Shown: piece after piece, positions 8,607-16,900 of the stretch
Numbering within the stretch: the stretch's first letter is position 1
Layout of the letters: the number at the start of each line of letters is the position of its first letter
Assembly: GCA_012841485.1 (NCBI GenBank)
Contig: DUUU01000389.1
Coordinates: 1 to 27,834 of the forward strand
DNA: 27,834 nt
Reading direction: 5' to 3'
DNA from: Armatimonadota bacterium
GTDB lineage: Bacteria; Armatimonadota; JAAZEB01
Made by a program: the position numbers and the translations under genes
Notes under the pieces: generated by a model
Seen by the model: the letters and a program-made list of their open reading frames with translations, nothing else
What the model was told of the DNA's origin: nothing
Databases searched by the model: none

Positions 8607-9176
8607 CTACTTCACGAGTGCCGTGGGAGTTGCCTTCTCCTTGCCTACCGGGATCCGCGCGGCGTCGCTGGTCAGGAAAATCTGATCCAGGCGCGCACCA
8701 TCCTCCGTGTTGTGCAGCACGAGCGTATGCGTGCCGGCCGTGAGCCGCAGCTTGGGGCCTCGCACCCAATGCCACCGCTTATAGTTGCCGCTGCTGATCG
8801 TTGCGCGGTCGCCGCCATCCACCGAGACGGCAAAAGAGTTCCCGCATCCATCAAGCCACCACGCTCGCGCCCACAGCGAGTAGGTGCCGTCCTTCGGGAC
8901 CTTGAACGTGAGGGTGCACTCCCCGGTCAGCTTTGGAGGCGGTTTGCCCTCTTCGGCCTTTGGGTTCGCGCCCTCCGGCACCTCGATCCCGGCGGCCCCG
9001 GAGCAATCCTTGCTCTTGTAGAGGGTGACAGGATCCGTCAGCTTGCCGGCCTCGGCCTCCAGGCAGAGGGTGACACCTGCCGCGAGCGCCGGGCGGACGA
9101 CACCCAACGCGGCGGCTCCTCCTAGCCCCAGAGAGAGCGCCAGCGCTGTGACCTTCGCGCCTCTTCGTCTCTTCAT
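8607..9176 (-). CDS. Secreted CBM6/35-like carbohydrate-binding protein
   Basis: A 189-aa protein with a signal peptide (MKRRRGAKVTALALSLGLGG... LAAG). The mature part is a single beta-sandwich: it opens with LCLEAEAG, continues with GECTLTFKVPKDGTYSLWARAWW and SFAVSVDGGDRA, and closes with LTAGTHTLVLHNTEDGARLDQIFLTSD, the pattern of CBM6/CBM35-type and alginate-lyase-associated modules. Two Cys pairs may form disulfides. The ATG at 9176 has AGGAGG 10 nt upstream; a GTG at 9197 is possible but less likely. It lies directly upstream of the LamG array and probably works with it at the cell surface. Confidence 0.8.
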   Translation of the reverse strand: MKRRRGAKVTALALSLGLGGAAALGVVRPALAAGVTLCLEAEAGKLTDPVTLYKSKDCSGAAGIEVPEGANPKAEEGKPPPKLTGECTLTFKVPKDGTYSLWARAWWLDGCGNSFAVSVDGGDRATISSGNYKRWHWVRGPKLRLTAGTHTLVLHNTEDGARLDQIFLTSDAARIPVGKEKATPTALVK

Positions 9177-9311
9177 CCCCCTTGTTCCTCCTTCCACCAG
9201 TAATGAAACATGCCCCTAATCAACCATAGGTCGTCGTTGATGCCCAAATTGTTCATGCGGTGCCAAACCACCGTCGTGTGCGGAGCGCGGAGGCTGCCAC
9301 CCGCCTCGCTC

Positions 9312-10652
9312 CTAGACCACCTGCAGCTCCGACGCGCCCCCCTCCGTGGTTCCGGTCGCAGGCCACCGGCGGTCATAGAGCACCGCCGCCAGCGCGAAGA
9401 AGATCGCCAGGACGACCCCCGTGCCGCGCACGAGGAGTGAGCTGAAGATGCTCGTCACCGCGAACCCGATGATCCCGCCCCAGATGCCGAGTGCCAGCAC
9501 GCGGGCCACTCCGCTCCCGGGGCGCCGGACGACGGCGGAAGCGGTCTTCCCGAAGTAGATCAGCATCCAGAGGAGCGCCGCCAGCCCCAGGAGACCGGTC
9601 GTCGCCGCCGTGACGACATACAGGTTGTTCGTGTCCGGCTCCATCAGTCCACTCGCCAGGTCGGCGCCGGGGCGGGCTTTGCCGGGGTATTCCAGTCCGT
9701 GCGCTCCATAGGCATTGGCGAGGTTCTGCTGGAAGTTGCCCGGGCCCACGCCCAAGAGGGGATGCTCCTGCGTGATGAACACGCCGGCGATCCATTCCCG
9801 CCACTGCGCCCGCAGCTGCTGCTCGTCCGCCGTGCGGAAGTGCAGGAACTGGTAGACGTTCTGATCGTAGTTGCGGGGCAGGGCAACCGCCGTCACCACA
9901 CCGAACGCCAGCACACCCGCGAGCGTGGCCTGCAGTACCCTGCTCGAACTCCTGGCCGCGACCAGCAGGAGAGCGGTGATCAATCCGATCAAGGCGCCGG
10001 GCGAGAGGATCGTGACTGCGCCGGCGATGACGACGGCGAACAGCCCCAGGCGCAATCGGGTATCGACCGAGTGGAGCGCCATCGCGAAGACGACCGGGAG
10101 CGTCATGGCCAGATAGCCGCCATAGATCCCCCGGCTCCCGAAGCTGCTGCGCACGAAGAACGGCTCATCGGCGCGCGTGACGTAGTGGAAGAGCCCCCCC
10201 AGCACCACCAACGCCGTGACAGCCGCCAGTGCCAAGCTAGCGACACGCGCGTGCTGCTCCTCCCGCACGGCCGAGAAGACCAGCACGTAGGCCACCAGGA
10301 AGTACTCGACCAGTTGAACAACCTCTGCCACCGATTTGAGTGGCGTGCCGGCGATCTCGTAGCCGGGCGCCATGGGGGCAAAGCCCTGGCCCGTGTTCAC
10401 CGCCCGGATGGCATTCACCGCGCTGGCGAGAGCGACGGCCACCAGCATCCAGAGGCATGCCGGGGGGATGACCGGGCTCACCCGCCTCCCGACGACCAAA
10501 ACCGCCCAGACCAGAAAGCCCACGCCCAGGACCAGGTCTGCTGGGGCGACCGGGATGCCTTTGACTGTCAGGCCCCACTGCGTGGGCGCCACGAGTATCA
10601 TCAGGAGCAGGATCGGGAAGAGCCCGCGCTCTCGCTGTTGCTTCTCAGACAT
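9312..10652 (-). CDS. O-antigen ligase/polymerase family membrane protein (WaaL/Wzy-like)
   Basis: A 446-aa integral membrane protein with about 10-12 hydrophobic helices. The large extracytoplasmic loop carries the Wzy_C signature: an Arg-rich WREWIAG helix followed by HPLLGVGPGNFQQN, and a later DTNNLYVV near a helix. Proteins of this family transfer a lipid-linked glycan either onto a growing chain (Wzy) or onto an acceptor (WaaL). The sequence alone does not separate these roles. Its presence next to a flippase and several glycosyltransferases supports a Wzx/Wzy-type pathway. Only weak Shine-Dalgarno similarity precedes the ATG. It is separated from the upstream glycosyltransferase gene by 287 bp. 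Confidence 0.88.
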   Translation of the reverse strand: MSEKQQRERGLFPILLLMILVAPTQWGLTVKGIPVAPADLVLGVGFLVWAVLVVGRRVSPVIPPACLWMLVAVALASAVNAIRAVNTGQGFAPMAPGYEIAGTPLKSVAEVVQLVEYFLVAYVLVFSAVREEQHARVASLALAAVTALVVLGGLFHYVTRADEPFFVRSSFGSRGIYGGYLAMTLPVVFAMALHSVDTRLRLGLFAVVIAGAVTILSPGALIGLITALLLVAARSSSRVLQATLAGVLAFGVVTAVALPRNYDQNVYQFLHFRTADEQQLRAQWREWIAGVFITQEHPLLGVGPGNFQQNLANAYGAHGLEYPGKARPGADLASGLMEPDTNNLYVVTAATTGLLGLAALLWMLIYFGKTASAVVRRPGSGVARVLALGIWGGIIGFAVTSIFSSLLVRGTGVVLAIFFALAAVLYDRRWPATGTTEGGASELQVV

Positions 10653-10939
10653 CCGCTTTCGCTTTCCAGGCGCGCCGCCGCGCGAAGCGGGAACACGCCA
10701 TGCCAGATCAGACGGCTCTCGGACCGCAGCACCCCTTGCCGGCTGCCGGTCCGCCCTCCGGCAAACGCCGAAGCCGAACCCTGGTGTTTCGGCTGTCGCG
10801 CGGCCCGGCGGTATCGGAAGCGCGTCTTGCCATGCCGCGCGGCCACCCCTCGCGTGGGGGCGGGCCTCTTCTCTTTAGACCATTTCCGGGCGCTTTCGTT
10901 TCGCTTGCGTGCCGTCCTCGGGCCCGCGCGGCGCATGCG
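10653..10939. other. 287-bp gap inside the polysaccharide locus
   Basis: No gene is supported here. A 6-bp stem (GCCGAA at 10773-10778 with TTCGGC at 10788-10793) and several GC-rich inverted stretches are present, but none has a U-tract and I could not place a promoter. It may hold a promoter for the O-antigen ligase gene or be the remains of a lost gene. Confidence 0.4.
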
Positions 10940-12124
10940 CTACCGCGCAAGTGTCCGATACACCAGGGCGAGTTGCTCCACCTGGCGCCGGAGCGAGAAG
11001 CGCTCACACACTCTCGCCCGGCCTGCACGCCCCTGGGCGTGTGCCCACTCGGGGTTCGACAGAAGCGACGAGAGCGCGGCGGCCAGCGCCTCCGGGTCAT
11101 CGGGGGGGACCAGGAGGCCTGTCTGCCGGTGAATGACCATCTCGCGCAGGGGCGGCAGGTCGCTAGCCACGACCGGCAGCCCGGCGCGCATCGCCTCCAG
11201 AGGGGAGTAGGGGAGGCCCTCCCAACGCGAGGGAAGCACGAAGAGTTGTGCAGCCGCGTAACACCGCTCGACATCCTGCCGGTGCCCCAGCAGCCGGATG
11301 CGCTCCGGATTGGCCCCTGGTGGGCCCTGGGTGAGCCATAGGGCGACCTGCCGCTGCATCGCGTCGAAGTGTGGGCCGGCCCCCGCGAGGAGGAAGAGCG
11401 CCTCCGGGTGCGCGCCCAGCACCCGAGCGGCTGCTCGCACCAGTACGTCGGGTGCCTTCTGCTCCACCAACCGGCCGACAAAGAGGACGACCGGCGTCTC
11501 CGGCGCAATTCCCAGTTCCTTGCGCAGCGCCTCGCCCTCCTGCGGCGATGCGCCACCCTCGGGGTCGACGCCGTTCTCAATGACGACGGTGCGCTTCTCC
11601 GGGTAGCCACCGATGGAGAGCGCCAGATCGCGCTCGGCATGCGAGACGGCCACCAGACACCGCGTCTTTCGCGCGGCCGCGCGTTCGAGCGCGACGTAGA
11701 GCGCGCGCCGGGCGCGCCCGACGCGCATCTGAAAGGGGAAGGCGTGCGGGGAGTGGATGAGGACCGGCACGCCCGCCAGCACCGCCGCGGCGCGCCCCAG
11801 GATCCCCGCCTTCGACGAGTGGGTGTGGACGATTTCAGGGCGCGAGCGCCGCAGGCATCGAATGAGCTGCCACAGCGCCCGGAGATCGGCGCCCGGAGCA
11901 ATCTCGCGCGTCATCGGCACCCAGGTGATCCGGACGCCCGCCCTAGCCAGACGCTCGGCCCGGCCGGCGAAGCTCTCCTCGGCGCGGCGTGATAGGATCG
12001 CCTCCTGCGGGATTCCGAGGCCTGCGAGTTCGCACCCGATCTCAGTCAGGTGGCGGGCGGTGCCGCCCACCGTGGCCTCCAGGATGTGCGCCACTCGCGG
12101 GGCCTCATTCATGGCGTTCCCCAT
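10940..12124 (-). CDS. GT4 family glycosyltransferase
   Basis: A 394-aa GT-B fold enzyme. The N-terminal half begins RVAHILEATVGGTARHL and contains PEIVHTHSSKAGILGR and LIHSPHAFPFQ. The C-terminal half has LFVGRLVEQKAPDVLVRA, the donor-binding EGLPYSPLE (E-x7-E motif) and GLLVPPDD. GT4 enzymes are retaining and add a sugar from a nucleotide donor on the cytoplasmic side. Donor and acceptor cannot be inferred. An internal ATG at 12112 is an alternative start. It lies 15 bp after the flippase gene and is part of the same run. Confidence 0.9.
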   Translation of the reverse strand: MGNAMNEAPRVAHILEATVGGTARHLTEIGCELAGLGIPQEAILSRRAEESFAGRAERLARAGVRITWVPMTREIAPGADLRALWQLIRCLRRSRPEIVHTHSSKAGILGRAAAVLAGVPVLIHSPHAFPFQMRVGRARRALYVALERAAARKTRCLVAVSHAERDLALSIGGYPEKRTVVIENGVDPEGGASPQEGEALRKELGIAPETPVVLFVGRLVEQKAPDVLVRAAARVLGAHPEALFLLAGAGPHFDAMQRQVALWLTQGPPGANPERIRLLGHRQDVERCYAAAQLFVLPSRWEGLPYSPLEAMRAGLPVVASDLPPLREMVIHRQTGLLVPPDDPEALAAALSSLLSNPEWAHAQGRAGRARVCERFSLRRQVEQLALVYRTLAR

Positions 12125-12139
12125 CCACGCGCCGGCGCC

Positions 12140-14500
12140 TCACCGGCGTGCTGACGCCCGGCGCAGGCGCTTCAGCACCGTGCCAAAGAGGTAGGTGGCC
12201 TCCTCCACGCGCAGCAGCATGCACAAGAGCACGAAGACGAGCGCGCCCACCACGCTGGGAACCGAGAGCCGACAGAGATCAACCCACTTGCTCGGGGGCG
12301 CGATCTCATCGCGGTAGGCCTCCTCCAGGAGGAGACGATTCAGCCACAGGAGCGTGGTGCCCCGAGGCTGGCGCGCCATCAGCTTCCGCGTCTCCGTGGA
12401 GAGATGGATGCTTGCGAAGCGCTGCTCGTCGTAGATGCACTCGCCCTGGAGCATCTCATTCAGCTGGGCGACAATCGCGTTCCGCAGCTCGCGCGAGGGC
12501 TCGAAGGCGGCCGGATAGGCCTCTGCCAGGCGGAGCGTCTCGGGCGAAAGCGAGTCGCGGAGGTGGCGCGATACCGGGTCTCCCGGCTGCTTCAGGGTTG
12601 CGATGAAGCGCGCGCGGTGATCTAGGTCCTCCGCCCGGTAGAGGGGCCCTGCCCCGTCGCGCATCGGCGGGAGCTGATTGGCGTAGGTCTCATCCAGCAA
12701 ACGCCGGTTGACGCGCACCAGTTCATCACCCGTAGGCGCTGCCGTGATCGCCTCCCACAGATCCTCTTCCAGGCTGGCGTCGGCAAACCGGGTATCGTTG
12801 TAGAGGGGGCCGGCCTGCAAGAGGCGGTTCAGATCGGTGGCGAGGGCTTCTTTCAGCTCCTGCGGGGGATCGATGGAGGCATAGAACTCCGCCAGCTCGC
12901 GCCGTGTCTCCTCCGGCGTCCCGGCGAGAAGGTGCGCCGAAAGGGGAGCCCGTGGGTCCTTCGGGTCGGCCAGCGCCGCCACCAGGCGCGATTTGTCCTT
13001 GAGTTGCTGTCGTTCCAGGAGCAGTGCCTCACGCGGCAGCACCGGATAGGCCATCGTGATCCAGACGACCGCCGTCATCCCCAGCACCGCTGCGGTCAGC
13101 CGCGCGCTGAAATCTAGAAGCGGCTTGATTGGCACCGGTGCCAGCCGGCCGCGCAGTCCCCAGGCCAGGATCGCCACCTTCGTCGTGCGCGCCACGGTGT
13201 AGCCCAGGGCAATCCCGCCCACCCCCCAGCCAAGCCACAGCACGGTTGCTCCCGTGAAGGCGATATGGACAAAGAAAGTGAGGACCGCGATCTTCGTTGG
13301 CGTCACCGTGTCCGACATGGCGAAGTAGGGCTCCAGGAGGATCATCTCGGCGCCCATCGCCAGAAGCCCCAGCGCCAGGAAGGTAACCACCGGTACCACC
13401 AGCGCCGTCGATTCCTTGTCGAACTTGCCCCATTGATAGATCGTCTCGACGATTGGGTAGCGCAGCAGGATCAGCCCGAGCGTCATGGGGACGAAGACGA
13501 CGGCGACGACGCGCAGCGAGCGCACCACCATCTCCGTCATCCGGTCGCGCTCGTTGCGCGCGGCCATCTCGCTCATGAAGGGGAAGAGCGCCCGGCGAAG
13601 CGCCAGGGGGAAGATCTGAGCCGGCGTATCCACCACGGCGCGCCCGTAGCGGAGTGCCGCGACGGCGCCCCCCGCCGCCAGGCCCGACGCGAGCCAATTG
13701 TCCCACAGCGGCCGGAAGAATGCCAGCACGCTTCCCAAGAGCAGCGGCACCGCCAGGATTCCCACCCGGCGCACGCTCGGGTTGCCCAGATCGACCCCGG
13801 GCCGGAAGAAGCGGAGTGGTGCGCGCATGCCCAGCAGATGCAGCCCTAGCTTGACCACCGTGCCGAGCACCACGCCCAGTGCCAGCGCCGGGATTCCCAT
13901 CTTCGCGGCGAGGAAAAGGAGGGCCACCACCGTGCCGCCCTTGAAGGCCACATCGGCGGCGGCCGGCAGCCCGAAAATCTTATAGGAGTTGAGGATGACG
14001 TAGGTGAGCGAGGAGATCGGGAGGATGATCAGCGCCGGCACCATGATCCGCAGGAGGTGGATCGTGATCTGAGTGGCCTGCGGATTCCGAAACTTGGTCG
14101 CGAAGCCTACAACCTGCGGCGCGAACAGGAACGTCACCACGCCAACGGCGGCGAAGGCGATGATGATCAGGCTGACGATGGTGCTTGCCAGCCGCCAGCT
14201 CTCCTTCTCCCCGTCGCGCGTGCGTACCAGGATGAAGGTGGGCATGAAGGCGTGTTGCAGGAGTTGCTCCACGAACATGGTCAGGCTGAGCACCAGCCCG
14301 ACCGCCGCCCCGAAGGCATCCGCGCCCGCGCCCGTGCCAAAGCGCAACGCCATCAGGGGCTTCTCCACCGCCCCCAGGATCTTCGCGGCCATTTGCCCGA
14401 AGACGATGGCGCCCGTGGCCTTTGCCACTCGCTTGCCTACCGTGCCCTTCTCCTTGGGCGGAGTCTCCATGCCTCCTCCGGTCTCCAATAGATCGCTCAC
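12140..14500 (-). CDS. MurJ/MviN-like polysaccharide flippase with C-terminal tandem repeat domain
   Basis: A 786-aa protein. Residues ~25-500 form a MurJ/MviN-type (MOP superfamily) transporter with about 13 membrane helices, including the family-like ALRRALFPFMSEMAARNERDRM segment; such proteins flip lipid-linked sugars to the outer face. Unlike ordinary members (~500 aa) it has a ~230-residue hydrophilic part made of two similar ~110-aa units (~505-620 and ~630-735), sharing DP..P-S-HL, PET-R-LAE-Y, EL..A...LN.LLQ, RFA, LNR.LL-E-Y. A last helix (~745-763) and basic tail (LKRLRRASARR) follow. By the positive-inside rule the repeats are outside the membrane. GTG at 14500 is chosen: it overlaps the previous stop (GTGA) and has AAGGAG 5 nt upstream. 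The frame is open further upstream but there it is only the shadow of the preceding gene. Confidence 0.88.
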   Translation of the reverse strand: MSDLLETGGGMETPPKEKGTVGKRVAKATGAIVFGQMAAKILGAVEKPLMALRFGTGAGADAFGAAVGLVLSLTMFVEQLLQHAFMPTFILVRTRDGEKESWRLASTIVSLIIIAFAAVGVVTFLFAPQVVGFATKFRNPQATQITIHLLRIMVPALIILPISSLTYVILNSYKIFGLPAAADVAFKGGTVVALLFLAAKMGIPALALGVVLGTVVKLGLHLLGMRAPLRFFRPGVDLGNPSVRRVGILAVPLLLGSVLAFFRPLWDNWLASGLAAGGAVAALRYGRAVVDTPAQIFPLALRRALFPFMSEMAARNERDRMTEMVVRSLRVVAVVFVPMTLGLILLRYPIVETIYQWGKFDKESTALVVPVVTFLALGLLAMGAEMILLEPYFAMSDTVTPTKIAVLTFFVHIAFTGATVLWLGWGVGGIALGYTVARTTKVAILAWGLRGRLAPVPIKPLLDFSARLTAAVLGMTAVVWITMAYPVLPREALLLERQQLKDKSRLVAALADPKDPRAPLSAHLLAGTPEETRRELAEFYASIDPPQELKEALATDLNRLLQAGPLYNDTRFADASLEEDLWEAITAAPTGDELVRVNRRLLDETYANQLPPMRDGAGPLYRAEDLDHRARFIATLKQPGDPVSRHLRDSLSPETLRLAEAYPAAFEPSRELRNAIVAQLNEMLQGECIYDEQRFASIHLSTETRKLMARQPRGTTLLWLNRLLLEEAYRDEIAPPSKWVDLCRLSVPSVVGALVFVLLCMLLRVEEATYLFGTVLKRLRRASARR

Positions 14501-15777
14501 CGCGTCTCCTTTCCCGCAACGGCGCGCGCGACCACGTCGCACTCCCGGGCGAAGAGCTCCGCGAGGGGGCTCTTCCGAATATCGAAGTCGCGCTCGACTC
14601 GCGCCCGCGCGGCCTCTCCCAGGCGATGGCGCAGCCCGGCGTCCTGGATCAACCGCTCCAGGGCGCCTGCCAGCGCCTCTACGTCGCCCGGCGGCACCAG
14701 CACGCCCGTCACCCCATCCTCCACTGCCTCCGGGATGGCCGAGACGCGCGTGCTCACCACCGGAAGCGCGGATGCCATCGCCTCCAGGAGGACGTTCGGC
14801 AGCCCGTCGCGGTCTCCCTCCGGGGTCACCACGCAGGGAAGAGCGAAAAGATCGGCCCGTCCGTAAATCGCGATCAGCTCCTCCTGGATCACTTCCCCCA
14901 GAAAAGCCGTGCTGCCCGCGACCCCGTGCTCGGCGGCCAGGCGCTCCAACCGATCTCGCTCGGGACCGTCTCCCGCGATGATCAGCTGAAACTGCGCGTC
15001 GCGCTGGCGCAGCACTCCACACGCGGCCACCAGGTGATGCAGCCCCTTCTTGGGCAGCAGCCGGCCCACGGCGAGGATCTGCGCCGGCCCGGTGCCACGC
15101 TCCTTCGCGGGGGCGAAGCGCCGCGTGTCGATCCCGTGGTACACCCGATGGATCTTTTCCGCCGGCACCCCCGGATGCTCCCGGATCAGGTGCTCGCGGT
15201 TGTAGCCGGTACACGTCGCCACGAACGCCGCTCCGCGCAGATTCGCTTCGAGGCCAGCCCGGTCCTTTCGCCCGCCCACGTAGATATCCTGGGCGTGCGC
15301 CGTGAAGGAGTAGCGGGGGGAAGGGCTTTCCCGCCCGTATCCCAGCAGCTGTGCCGCGTAGCGAGCCGTCGTCGCCGGCACCCCCGCGAAATGGCCGTGC
15401 AGGTGGCGTATCCGACCGGCAAAGGGCGCATGCGCCAGTCCAACCGCCGCGTCCATCGCCGCAAGGCGTTCGCGCAGCCGGTAGCGTGAACTCCCGGCCT
15501 CGCGCAGGGCACGTGCCAGGAGCCGCGCATAGCCTCTTGGCCGAGCGAGCGCCATGGCCATGTGCCCGGCCAGCCATCGGGGGCTGCCGCGCCGGGGCCG
15601 ATACGCCACGCGCTCCATGAGCCGGGCGCAATCGGCGTGCATCCGCCCTGGCCGGGGCGCTTTCAGTGCGTAGATCCGCAGGGGCACGCCGCGGTCCACC
15701 AGGTCGAGCATCTCCCTCAGAATGAACGTCTCCGAGAGCGACGGGAACTCGCCAACGATGTACACCAGCTCATCCAT
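14497..15777 (-). CDS. GT4 family glycosyltransferase (colanic-acid WcaL-like)
   Basis: A 426-aa protein. It opens VYIVGEFPSLSETFILREML, typical of the WcaL/AmsK-like exopolysaccharide glycosyltransferases, with HLHGHFAGVPATTARYAA and SFTAHAQDIYV in the N-terminal domain and ILAVGRLLPKKGLHHL and GLPNVLLEAMA in the C-terminal domain. The first Glu of the usual E-x7-E motif is Asp here (D-GLPNVLL-E). The role is transfer of one sugar to the lipid-linked repeat unit in the cytoplasm; the sugar is unknown. The start overlaps the end of the preceding gene by 8 bp and the end overlaps the flippase start by 4 bp, suggesting translational coupling. Confidence 0.9.
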   Translation of the reverse strand: MDELVYIVGEFPSLSETFILREMLDLVDRGVPLRIYALKAPRPGRMHADCARLMERVAYRPRRGSPRWLAGHMAMALARPRGYARLLARALREAGSSRYRLRERLAAMDAAVGLAHAPFAGRIRHLHGHFAGVPATTARYAAQLLGYGRESPSPRYSFTAHAQDIYVGGRKDRAGLEANLRGAAFVATCTGYNREHLIREHPGVPAEKIHRVYHGIDTRRFAPAKERGTGPAQILAVGRLLPKKGLHHLVAACGVLRQRDAQFQLIIAGDGPERDRLERLAAEHGVAGSTAFLGEVIQEELIAIYGRADLFALPCVVTPEGDRDGLPNVLLEAMASALPVVSTRVSAIPEAVEDGVTGVLVPPGDVEALAGALERLIQDAGLRHRLGEAARARVERDFDIRKSPLAELFARECDVVARAVAGKETR

Positions 15778-16900
15778 GAGCTGTCACCGCCGAATCGAAC
15801 AGCTTTGCCAGGAGCGAGGCACACCGCTCCCAGGTGAACAGGGCCGCCTGCTCCCGGCCCGCCTCTCTCAGGCGCGCCGCCAGGAGAGGATCCTCCAGCA
15901 CCTGCCGGATGCCGGCCGCAATCGCCTGGGGGTCCTCGGGGGCAACCCGCACGGCTGCGTCTCCCAGCGTCTCGTCAAAGGGCGGCACGTCGGCCACGAC
16001 GACGGGAGTGCCGCACGCCATCGCCTCCAGCGGCGGCAACCCGAACCCCTCCGTCAGCGAGGGGAAGACGAGCGCGTCTGCCATCGAGTAGAGCACCGGC
16101 AGATCCTCGTCTGCAATGTATCCCGGGAGCACGATATCGGCGCGCGAGGCGCAACGCGCCAGGCTCTCGCGAAGCGCGGCTGCCCCCCAGGCAGGCTGAC
16201 CCGCGATCACCAGGCCCTGTCGGATTCCGGCGCGCCGCAGGATGTCGTACGCTTCCAGCACCCGCGGCAGGTTCTTCTTCGGCTCCAGGTTCCCCAGCGT
16301 GAGCACGAAGCGCTCTGGCAGCTGACAGCACAGGCGCACTTCCGCCTGCCTGGCCGGGTCCTCGACGCGCTGGAAGCGCGGCGAAACCCCCAGGGGCACC
16401 ACGGTGACCCGGCTTGGCATCACCCCGCACTGCTCGATCACCTGGCGGCGCACGTGCTCCGTGGGCACGGCGACGCGCGTTGCCCGGCGTACGCTGCGCG
16501 GCAGCAGCGCGCGGTAGTGCCACGCATTCGTCCGGCTCGCGAGGTCAGGCCGCGCTATGGCGATGATATCGTATACGAAAAGCACGCTGGGCCCCCGCCA
16601 GCGCAGCGGCAGCACGTAGCCGGGCGCGAAGAGGACGTCGGCGCCCTCGCGGGCCAACACACCGGGGAAGATCCCCTGCTGCCAGAGGATGCGCGTCAGT
16701 TTCTGCGCTCCTCGGAAGGGCGCCCGTCTCACCTCCACTCCGGCGGCAGCCAACGCCTCCGCCTCGCAATCGAACGGCACATGGATCGTGTACCGATTCG
16801 TCTGGTCGAGCCGGGCCAGCGTGGTCGCCATCCGCGCGATGGAGCGCTCTACACCTGAGTATTGCCCCCAGAGGAGCAGGCCATCAATCCCGATCTGCAT
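15770..16900 (-). CDS. GT4 family glycosyltransferase (mannosyl/rhamnosyl-transferase-like)
   Basis: A 376-aa GT-B protein starting MQIGIDGLLLWGQYSGVERSI, a beginning shared by many GT4 mannosyltransferases of O-antigen clusters. The C-terminal domain shows VLTLGNLEPKKNL, LPGYIADEDLPVLYSMADALVFPS, the donor motif EGFGLPPLE and GTPVVVADVPPFDETLGDAA. The product should elongate the repeat unit; donor specificity cannot be read from sequence. It overlaps the upstream gene by 17 bp and the downstream gene by 8 bp. Confidence 0.9.
   Translation of the reverse strand: MQIGIDGLLLWGQYSGVERSIARMATTLARLDQTNRYTIHVPFDCEAEALAAAGVEVRRAPFRGAQKLTRILWQQGIFPGVLAREGADVLFAPGYVLPLRWRGPSVLFVYDIIAIARPDLASRTNAWHYRALLPRSVRRATRVAVPTEHVRRQVIEQCGVMPSRVTVVPLGVSPRFQRVEDPARQAEVRLCCQLPERFVLTLGNLEPKKNLPRVLEAYDILRRAGIRQGLVIAGQPAWGAAALRESLARCASRADIVLPGYIADEDLPVLYSMADALVFPSLTEGFGLPPLEAMACGTPVVVADVPPFDETLGDAAVRVAPEDPQAIAAGIRQVLEDPLLAARLREAGREQAALFTWERCASLLAKLFDSAVTAHG

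Noticed and set aside
9699..11132. 477-codon plus-strand frame over the O-antigen ligase
   Set aside because: Gln/His/Arg-rich antisense reading of a hydrophobic membrane protein; no domain seen.
14501..15631. N-terminal extension of the flippase frame
   Set aside because: The extension is the out-of-frame reading of the upstream GT4 gene; the GTG at 14500 has a good ribosome site and a 4-bp overlap.
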